Assembly (NCBI GenBank): GCA_051009015.1
Contig: JBPCWZ010000064.1
Coordinates: forward strand, 1 to 5,475
Reading direction: 5' to 3'
From: JAHRAH01 sp051009015
GTDB lineage: Bacteria > Pseudomonadota > Gammaproteobacteria > Tethybacterales > Persebacteraceae
DNA length: 5,475 nt
Shown piece by piece: positions 1 to 5,119 of this stretch; the first letter of the stretch is position 1, and each line of letters opens with the position of its first letter. The notes under the pieces are model-generated. The model worked only from the letters and a program-made list of their open reading frames with translations. It ran no database searches and was not told the origin of the DNA. A program made the translations under genes and the position numbers.

Positions 1-801
1 TTGACCGCCGCCGCCGGTTCCGGTTTGGCGGCGACCAAATATGAAGTGCAGCCGGCGGCGGTTGCAATGTCGCTTGTCGGCATTACGCTTGTGGCGGCGG
101 CGGCGGCGGCTTTTAACTGCCTTGTGGAAGTTTGGCTTGACGCCAAAATGAACCGCACCAGAAACCGCCCGCTGCCCGGCGGCAGATTGACAAGAATGCA
201 GGCGGGCGTTTTTGCCGTATTGCTCGGCGCGGCGGGTTTGTGGCTGACGGCGCATTTTGGCGGCATTCTTGCCGCATCGCTGACGGCGGCGGCGCTTTTT
301 GGCTATGCCGTTGTCTATACGCTGTGGCTGAAAAACACCACGCCGCAAAACATCGTCATCGGCGGCGCAAGCGGGGCGATGCCTCCGGTATTGGGCTGGG
401 CGGCGGCGGCGGATAGTGTCGGCTATGAACCTTTGTTGTTGTTTTTAATCATCTTTGTCTGGACGCCGCCGCATTTTTGGGCGCTGGCGCTATATCGCAA
501 GGAAGATTACGCCCGGGCAAAACTGCCGATGCTGCCCGTCACGCACGGCGCGGAATTTACCGCGCAAATGATAGTGTTGTATGCTGCGGCATTGCTGGCG
601 GTTTCGCTTTTGCCTTTTGCCGGGGGGATGTCGGGCTTTGCCTATATGGCGGCGGCGCTTGTTCTCGGCGGGCGGTTTTTGTGGCTGTCTTTGCGGTTGC
701 GCGCCGGAAAGGACGACGGGCGGCGCTTGTTTTCCTATTCCATCATTTATCTGGCATTGTTATTTGTCGCCCTAATCGCCGACGCCGTCATTTTCGGCTA
801 A
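1..801 (+). CDS. ctaB: Protoheme IX farnesyltransferase (haem O synthase), 5'-truncated
   Basis: This inner-membrane UbiA-family prenyltransferase transfers a farnesyl group to protohaem IX to make haem O, the precursor of haem A for terminal oxidases. Visible here (numbering from the window edge) is the first polyprenyl-diphosphate motif at about residues 39-58: N39, E43, D47, then MNRTRNRPLP. The second conserved block is YTLWLKNTTPQNIVIGGASG (about 106-125) with MPPVLGW after it. WTPPHFWALALYRKEDYARAK (154-174) followed by LPMLP completes the family signature. About seven or eight hydrophobic segments alternate with these loops. Homologues are near 300 residues, so roughly 35 N-terminal residues probably lie upstream of base 1; the TTG at base 1 is unlikely to be the true start. 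The stop TAA overlaps the stop of the convergent thioesterase gene. Family assignment is firm; cyoE is the equivalent name in quinol-oxidase operons. Confidence 0.93.
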   Translation: MTAAAGSGLAATKYEVQPAAVAMSLVGITLVAAAAAAFNCLVEVWLDAKMNRTRNRPLPGGRLTRMQAGVFAVLLGAAGLWLTAHFGGILAASLTAAALFGYAVVYTLWLKNTTPQNIVIGGASGAMPPVLGWAAAADSVGYEPLLLFLIIFVWTPPHFWALALYRKEDYARAKLPMLPVTHGAEFTAQMIVLYAAALLAVSLLPFAGGMSGFAYMAAALVLGGRFLWLSLRLRAGKDDGRRLFSYSIIYLALLFVALIADAVIFG

Positions 802-1232
802 TCCGCTTTTGGCACAACGGCGAAAGTAAAAAGCGCTTTTGCCAGAAGTTTCGGCTTTTCGTTTTTGTCGTGCATTTCGCCATATACTTCGGCTTCGCCG
901 ATGATTAATCGCCGCCCTTCTTTGATGATGCTGCCGGTTGTCAATAGTTTGTCGCATGCGCCGGGGCGCAGCAAGTTCAGTTTGTATTCGGCGGTAACAA
1001 CCCGCATCCCTTCGGGCACAATGGTGGATGCGGCAATGCCCGCCGTGTGGTCGGCGACAACGGCATACAAACCGCCGTGGATAACCCCGCCCTGATTCAA
1101 CAACTCCGGACGGGACGGCAAAACACTGCGGCATAAACCGCGCTCCAAATGCGTTATTTGCAGCCCGACAAAGCGGGTAAAGTTGGACGCGCGCGCAACC
1201 CATTCGGCTTGTGCCATATTGGCGTCAGTCAT
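798..1232 (-). CDS. PaaI-family hotdog-fold thioesterase
   Basis: This is a 144-residue single-domain hotdog protein, the usual length for PaaI/YdiI-type thioesterases, which hydrolyse acyl- or aryl-CoA thioesters in the cytoplasm. The active-site helix region reads NQGGVIHGGLYAVVADHTAG (residues 46-65), with the HGG signature at 52-54 and the likely catalytic acid D61. The following strands (AEYKLNLLRPG, then a G-rich turn and ALFTFAVV near the end) fit the fold. The substrate cannot be read from the sequence. I chose the ATG at 1232 because the frame extends upstream only to a TTG at 1265, which lies inside the T-run of the terminator after the substrate-binding gene. No clear Shine-Dalgarno is seen; the ATG at 1217 (five codons later) is also possible. 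The gene runs convergently into ctaB, sharing 4 bp of stop codons. Confidence 0.88.
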   Translation of the reverse strand: MTDANMAQAEWVARASNFTRFVGLQITHLERGLCRSVLPSRPELLNQGGVIHGGLYAVVADHTAGIAASTIVPEGMRVVTAEYKLNLLRPGACDKLLTTGSIIKEGRRLIIGEAEVYGEMHDKNEKPKLLAKALFTFAVVPKAD

Positions 1233-1263
1233 CGGTTTGCAGTTGCCGTCAGTTGCTTTTGCC

Positions 1264-1303
1264 AAAAAGCCCGCGGCGGGTCATGCTTATTCCCCCGCCG
1301 CGG
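1264..1303 (-). terminator. Rho-independent terminator after the substrate-binding protein gene
   Basis: On the minus strand a perfect 10-bp GC-rich stem (CCGCGGCGGG at 1271-1280 pairs with CCCGCCGCGG at 1294-1303) encloses a 13-nt loop. The stem is followed two bases later by five T residues (1268-1264). It starts 19 bases after the stop codon of the substrate-binding protein gene, the expected place for an operon end. The T-run is short, so termination may be incomplete and some transcript could continue into the thioesterase gene. Confidence 0.8.
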
Positions 1304-1322
1304 ATTTGACCTTTCAATGTCG

Positions 1323-2549
1323 TCAAAAACCCAGCCAATCTTCGCGGCGCGGCAAAGTGGTCTCGGCGACTTTGCTAACTTCCGCCTTGCCGTTTTTGAC
1401 AACGCCGCTATACACATTCACCCGCATCGTCCCTCTGTGGTCTTTTTCCGTCCATGTGGAAGGAATGCAAACGCCTTCCAAACCTTTCGGCACCCAATTC
1501 GTGCGGGCGTACATTCCCTGTTTGATGCCGGCGCCGGTTATTTCGCCATTGTTTTCCAGCGCCCATTCCATCGCTTCTTTCATATAAAAAGCGCTGCACA
1601 CGCCGCGAATGTAATGATGCGGGCGGAAGTCGTCACTTCCGGCGATGGCATGCACGAGTTTCATTCCGGGCGCATCGCTCGTCCAAAAGGGCGTAGCGGC
1701 GACAAAGTGCATTGCCGCGCCTTCGCCCGCGCTTTCCATCGTCAGGCGGTCGCCCGCCCAGATATTGCCCAGAAACTTGAAAGTCGTGCCGACAGTCGCG
1801 CATGATTTCAGCAAAGAGACAACCGAGCCGCCGAGATTTGCCAGAAAAGCGTAGTTTGTGCCCTGCTCTTGCATCGTCAAACACTGCGCTTTGAAGTCGC
1901 CCGGCTTCATTGATACGACAACCGGCGGCAAAACTTCAAAGCCGAGTTCGGCGGCATATTCCGCGCATGCTTTTTTGGGCGCTTCCGGATAGGGATGATT
2001 CGCCCCGGCATGCACAAACTTCGGCTTATTGCCATCGCCGATTTTTTGCCAGTCGTCAAAAGCCCACTGCACAAGCGCGCGGCAGCCGTCAGAATAGGAA
2101 GGACCATAAAAGAAGTTATACGGCGCGGGCTTTTTTGTCGCCGGATTAATCCCTGTCGGGTCGGTCAAATGTCCGGAATAGGATGCCGAAAAAGTGGGGA
2201 TTTGGTCGCGCGCCACAAAGGATATCAGCGCTTCGGTATCGCCCGTGCCCCATCCTTGCAGTGCCGTCATCCCGCCGTCCCGCGCGCGCCATTTGTTATA
2301 TTGGGCGACCGCCTGCGGGATTTTGTAGGAATAATCCACCGATTCAAACTCCATCAATTTGCCGACCGCACCGCCTTCTTTGATGATGTAGTTGAGCGCA
2401 TCCAGCACGCCGGGCCCGTAATGCTTGCCGACAAAAGCGGTCGCGCCGGTGTAATCGCGCAAATGCCCGACAAAAACTTTGTCGGCGGCGTTTGCCGCCG
2501 GGGCGATGGCGAGCATTGCCGCCGCCGCAAATAAAACGAGTTTTTTCAT
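1323..2549 (-). CDS. Periplasmic substrate-binding protein of a branched-chain-amino-acid-type ABC importer
   Basis: This is a 408-residue secreted binding protein of the LivK-like (periplasmic-binding-protein type I) group. The N-terminus is a classic signal peptide: MKK, a hydrophobic core (LVLFAAAAMLAIAPA), then ANA-AD, with cleavage predicted near residues 21-22. The mature protein opens with KVFVGHLRDYTGATAFVGKH and LDALNYIIKEGG, the typical first strand and helix that recruit ligand. It contains six cysteines (156, 195, 223, 250, 318, 361), some of which could pair in the periplasm. The start at 2549 is set by an AGGAG six bases upstream and by the signal peptide. The frame is open a further 28 codons, but those overlap livM and look non-coding. 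The gene follows livM by 10 nt and is followed by a terminator. Specificity is unknown: close relatives are annotated for branched-chain amino acids, but the group also includes importers for aromatic acids, amides and urea. Confidence 0.9.
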   Translation of the reverse strand: MKKLVLFAAAAMLAIAPAANAADKVFVGHLRDYTGATAFVGKHYGPGVLDALNYIIKEGGAVGKLMEFESVDYSYKIPQAVAQYNKWRARDGGMTALQGWGTGDTEALISFVARDQIPTFSASYSGHLTDPTGINPATKKPAPYNFFYGPSYSDGCRALVQWAFDDWQKIGDGNKPKFVHAGANHPYPEAPKKACAEYAAELGFEVLPPVVVSMKPGDFKAQCLTMQEQGTNYAFLANLGGSVVSLLKSCATVGTTFKFLGNIWAGDRLTMESAGEGAAMHFVAATPFWTSDAPGMKLVHAIAGSDDFRPHHYIRGVCSAFYMKEAMEWALENNGEITGAGIKQGMYARTNWVPKGLEGVCIPSTWTEKDHRGTMRVNVYSGVVKNGKAEVSKVAETTLPRREDWLGF

Positions 2550-2562
2550 TGTTGTCTCCTCA
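2550..2562 (-). promoter_or_regulatory. Shine-Dalgarno of the substrate-binding protein gene, overlapping the livM stop
   Basis: Read on the minus strand the junction is TGAGGAGACAACAATG. The final A of the livM stop codon (2562-2560) is the first A of AGGAG (2560-2556), and six bases separate it from the ATG at 2549. A ribosome terminating on livM therefore sits on this site, which suggests translational coupling. It also fixes the start codon of the downstream gene. Confidence 0.82.
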
Positions 2563-3636
2563 GTGTGAAAAGGGGTAGTATTTCCAGTATGCCTTGACCG
2601 CCAGCCAGCGATGGCGCAAGCCGTCCGGTTCAAACATTAAGAATAACACAATTGCCAGCCCAATCGCCATTTCCTTGAAATAGGGCAGCGAATCGGCAAT
2701 GTTGTAATCGGCGGCAAAAGCGGTATTGGCAATGCCGCCAAAGACCGACTCCATCACTTCCGGCAGCAGCACCAAAAAAGCCGTGCCCATCATCGCGCCG
2801 GAGACAGAGCCCATCCCGCCGATGATTATCATGCCGATAAACAACACCGACAGGAATATATTAAAACCCTCCGCCGAGACAAAGCCCAGATAATGCCCGT
2901 AGAGCGCGCCGCCGACACCGGCATAAAACGAAGATATGCCAAAAGCCAAAAGGCGGTATTTTGTCAGATTAATCCCCAGCATTTCCGCCGACAAATAATA
3001 ATCGCGCAATGCCACCAAAGCCCGCCCGTCCCGACTGCGGCGCAAATTAACCGCCATCACCGACAGCAAAACAAACCAAAACAAAACCAGATAATAAAAA
3101 CGCGCATCGGTATTCAGCACAAAGCCGAATATGGAAACCTGTTCCGCCGCCGCGCCATATGCCCCGCCGGTAAAACTCTCGGCGCGGATGAAAAAATCTT
3201 CCAATATAAACTGCGCCGCCAATGTCGCTATCGCCAGATACAAACCCTTGATGCGCGCGGCGGGAAAGCCAAACAACAACCCCGCGGCAGTCGTCATCAG
3301 CCCCGCCAATGGAATGCAAAAAAACACCGGAATGGGCGTATTCGTCGCCAGCCATGCCGAGGCAAAAGCGCCAAAGCCGAAAAGCGCGCCATGCCCCAAA
3401 GATATCTGCCCCGACAAGCCGACAAGAATATTCAGCCCGATGGCGGCAACGCCGTAATAGCCGATTTGCATAAGCAGCGAAAGCGCATAAACATCGGCAA
3501 CGGCGGGCATCACCAGCAAAGCGACAACGCCGAGATAAACGGCGATAAGCGACCCTTTGGAATGGCAAACCGCCATATCGGCGGCGTAAGAAGTGCGAAA
3601 ATCGCCGCACGGGCGGGGGATGACAATATGCTTCAT
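2560..3636 (-). CDS. livM: ABC importer inner-membrane permease, LivM type
   Basis: This is a 358-residue permease of the LivM family, one of two transmembrane subunits of a branched-chain-amino-acid-type ABC importer. The family signature LNILVGLSGQISLGHGALFG lies at about 68-87. The cytoplasmic coupling loop is around 199-223 (RRSRDGRALVALRDYYLSAE, then MLGIN). IIGGMGSVSGAMMGTAFLVL (271-290) and the C-terminal FEPDGLRHRW (335-344) are also characteristic. About eight or nine hydrophobic segments run from residue 30 to 335. The N-terminal 25 residues (PRPCGDFRTSYAADMAV) are a soluble leader that I recall from a LivM subgroup, so the start at 3636 is kept even though no Shine-Dalgarno precedes it. 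The gene starts 18 nt after the metK stop and ends 10 nt before the binding-protein gene. LivH, LivG and LivF partners are absent from the window and must be encoded elsewhere. Confidence 0.92.
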   Translation of the reverse strand: MKHIVIPRPCGDFRTSYAADMAVCHSKGSLIAVYLGVVALLVMPAVADVYALSLLMQIGYYGVAAIGLNILVGLSGQISLGHGALFGFGAFASAWLATNTPIPVFFCIPLAGLMTTAAGLLFGFPAARIKGLYLAIATLAAQFILEDFFIRAESFTGGAYGAAAEQVSIFGFVLNTDARFYYLVLFWFVLLSVMAVNLRRSRDGRALVALRDYYLSAEMLGINLTKYRLLAFGISSFYAGVGGALYGHYLGFVSAEGFNIFLSVLFIGMIIIGGMGSVSGAMMGTAFLVLLPEVMESVFGGIANTAFAADYNIADSLPYFKEMAIGLAIVLFLMFEPDGLRHRWLAVKAYWKYYPFSH

Positions 3637-3654
3637 CGGGCGGCGGAAGATTTG

Positions 3655-4845
3655 TCAATCGCGCAACAAATCGGCGAGGTTTGTTTTTTCCCAACTGAAA
3701 CTGTCGCTTGCCGGATTACTGCCGAAATGTCCGTAGGCGGCGGTTTGTTCGTATATCGGGCGCAACAAATCCAAATGACGGATAATACCGCCGGGCGTCA
3801 GATCAAACCCGCCGTCTTTGCCGCAAATAGCGCGCACGCGTTTGGTAATGGCATCATCATCGCCGCCGCCGAAAGTATTGACAAGCAAACTAACCGGCTG
3901 CGCTTCGCCGATGGCGTATGCTACTTGCAAAAGGCATTTTTTTGCCAAACCGGCGGCGACAATATTCTTTGCCAGATACCGCGCGGCATAAGCGGCGGAG
4001 CGGTCTACTTTGGTCGGGTCTTTGCCCGAAAAAGCCCCGCCGCCATGCGGAGCGGCGCCGCCATAAGTATCCACGATAATCTTGCGCCCGGTCAAACCGC
4101 AATCGGCTTCCGGCCCGCCCTTGACAAAAGCACCGGTCGGATTAATATGCAGTTTGTCGGCGGCGGGAAGTTGCAAACCCGCCTCGCGCAAAACCGGACG
4201 AATGATATCTTCCACCGCCATTTCGCGCACGATAGCATGGCGTTTTTTGGCATCGCCAATGCCGTCAATTTCGGCATCGTGTTGTGTGGAAAGGACAACG
4301 GCATTTGCCGCGGCAGGTTTGTCGTTTTCATAAAGAACAGACACTTGCGATTTGGCATCGGGGCGCAGCCATTGGGTTTTTTGGCGCATCTCCGCATGCC
4401 GCCGCAATATGCGGTGCGACAAATCCAAAGGCAGCGGCATCATCGCCGCCGTTTCCGAGCAGGCAAAGCCGAACATCAACCCCTGGTCGCCCGCTCCGGC
4501 ATTATCCACCCCCTGGGCGATATCGCCCGATTGCAAGCCGCACAGATTGACAAGCGAGAAAGAATCGGCATTAAACATTTCATCCTTGCGGTCATAACCG
4601 ATATCGCGGATGACGCGGGCGGCGATAGTGCGAAGTTGGCTTTGGTCAATAAGCGGGCGCGATTCTCCGGCGATAACAACGGCGTCATTTTTGACAAGCG
4701 TTTCAATGGCGGCGCGCACGGACGAAGCCGCCGGGCCATCGGCGGCAACAAGCGCGGCATCCAAAACCGCATCGGATATCCGGTCGGCAACCTTATCCGG
4801 ATGCCCCGGCGCAACCGACTCCGAAGTAAAAACAAACCCGCCCAT
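3655..4845 (-). CDS. metK: S-adenosylmethionine synthetase
   Basis: The enzyme makes S-adenosylmethionine from methionine and ATP in the cytoplasm. With the start at 4845 it is 396 residues, close to the family norm. All three domains are present. FTSESVAPGHPDK is at about residues 6-18, with the catalytic His and the nucleotide/metal ligands. The methionine loop GAGDQGLMFGF is at 117-127, and RPDAKSQV at 161-168. DCGLTGRKIIVDTYGG (248-263) leads into APHGGGAFSGKDPTKVDRSA (265-284), the triphosphate-binding region. The end AAYGHFG...FSWEKTNLADLLRD is complete. An ATG at 4863 would add MAHSCF, but it is embedded in a perfect TATAAT; the ATG at 4845 leaves five residues before FTSES, as in most homologues. 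Local oddities are NPTGAF for the usual NPTGRF, and FVKGGPEAD for the usual FVIGGPxGD. It heads a probable operon with livM and the binding-protein gene. Confidence 0.96.
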   Translation of the reverse strand: MGGFVFTSESVAPGHPDKVADRISDAVLDAALVAADGPAASSVRAAIETLVKNDAVVIAGESRPLIDQSQLRTIAARVIRDIGYDRKDEMFNADSFSLVNLCGLQSGDIAQGVDNAGAGDQGLMFGFACSETAAMMPLPLDLSHRILRRHAEMRQKTQWLRPDAKSQVSVLYENDKPAAANAVVLSTQHDAEIDGIGDAKKRHAIVREMAVEDIIRPVLREAGLQLPAADKLHINPTGAFVKGGPEADCGLTGRKIIVDTYGGAAPHGGGAFSGKDPTKVDRSAAYAARYLAKNIVAAGLAKKCLLQVAYAIGEAQPVSLLVNTFGGGDDDAITKRVRAICGKDGGFDLTPGGIIRHLDLLRPIYEQTAAYGHFGSNPASDSFSWEKTNLADLLRD

Positions 4846-4861
4846 AAAACAAGAATGCGCC

Positions 4862-4892
4862 ATTATACAACAACCGCCCGCCTCGCCGTCAA
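4862..4892 (-). promoter_or_regulatory. Candidate promoter of metK
   Basis: On the minus strand TTGACG (4892-4887) is followed 19 bases later by a perfect TATAAT (4867-4862). This is a sigma-70-like pair with a spacer two bases longer than optimal. Transcription would start near 4855, only about ten bases before the ATG at 4845, giving a very short leader without a Shine-Dalgarno. An imperfect dyad covers the same bases: ACAACCGCC at 4870-4878 and GGCGGTTGT at 4900-4908, nine bases each with a 21-base spacer. It could be an operator, but no regulator can be named from it. Confidence 0.55.
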
Positions 4893-4955
4893 TTCGCGCG
4901 GCGGTTGTATGACAATATCGGCAAATGGCAACTGCGGCAACACATCACCATTTCG

Positions 4956-5003
4956 CCCGCCCGTCATTCCCGCCCCGCCCGTCATTCCCGCGAAAGCGGG
5001 AAT
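4956..5003. repeat. Palindromic dispersed-repeat element with an 18-bp tandem duplication
   Basis: ATTCCCGC (4984-4991), loop GAAA (4992-4995) and GCGGGAAT (4996-5003) form a perfect 8-bp hairpin with a GNRA-type loop. The 18-mer CCCGCCCGTCATTCCCGC occurs twice head to tail (4956-4973 and 4974-4991), so the left arm and its GTC flank are duplicated. GTCATTCCCGCGAAAGCGGGAATC-type palindromes are known as abundant dispersed repeats in several proteobacteria (the neisserial dRS3 repeat has the same ATTCCC...GGGAAT ends). The element lies between two divergent genes. Whether it is mobile or repeated in this genome cannot be seen from one window. Confidence 0.8.
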
Positions 5004-5080
5004 CTCCTTTTAAGACAACCGCGCACATTAATGCGGCAATGGTGGTTTTTTCGCACGGCGGCGGATTTTTTTTGGCGAGT

Positions 5081-5111
5081 TTGACAAAACGGGCTTTTTT
5101 TGTATTAGAAT
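5081..5111 (+). promoter_or_regulatory. Candidate promoter of the right-hand exported-protein gene
   Basis: A perfect TTGACA (5081-5086) is followed by TAGAAT (5106-5111, 5 of 6 consensus bases) at a 19-base spacing; TATTAG (5103-5108) at 16 bases is the alternative. A run of eight T (5066-5073) sits where an UP element would be, and a run of seven T (5095-5101) lies inside the spacer. Predicted transcription starts near 5115-5118, just before the ATG at 5120, so the message would be leaderless or nearly so. Confidence 0.55.
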
Positions 5112-5119
5112 TCACGGGC

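Noticed and set aside
1149..1805. Plus-strand frames opposite the thioesterase and binding-protein genes.
   Set aside because: They are mirror images of well-supported genes and contain no recognisable protein features.
4846..4960. A SAM-binding riboswitch before metK.
   Set aside because: The predicted leader is about ten bases long and no SAM-I or SAM-II-like pseudoknot or multi-helix architecture could be found upstream of the start.
4984..5011. Hairpin plus CTCCTTTT as a terminator for rightward transcription.
   Set aside because: No rightward gene lies upstream of it, the T-run is not immediately adjacent, and the stem matches a known dispersed-repeat pattern.
2893..5013. A 706-codon open frame on the plus strand, antisense to metK and livM.
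   Set aside because: It lies opposite two firmly identified genes, its translation is a low-order mix rich in Arg, Gln and Ala with no family motif, and long antisense frames are expected from this GC-biased codon use.
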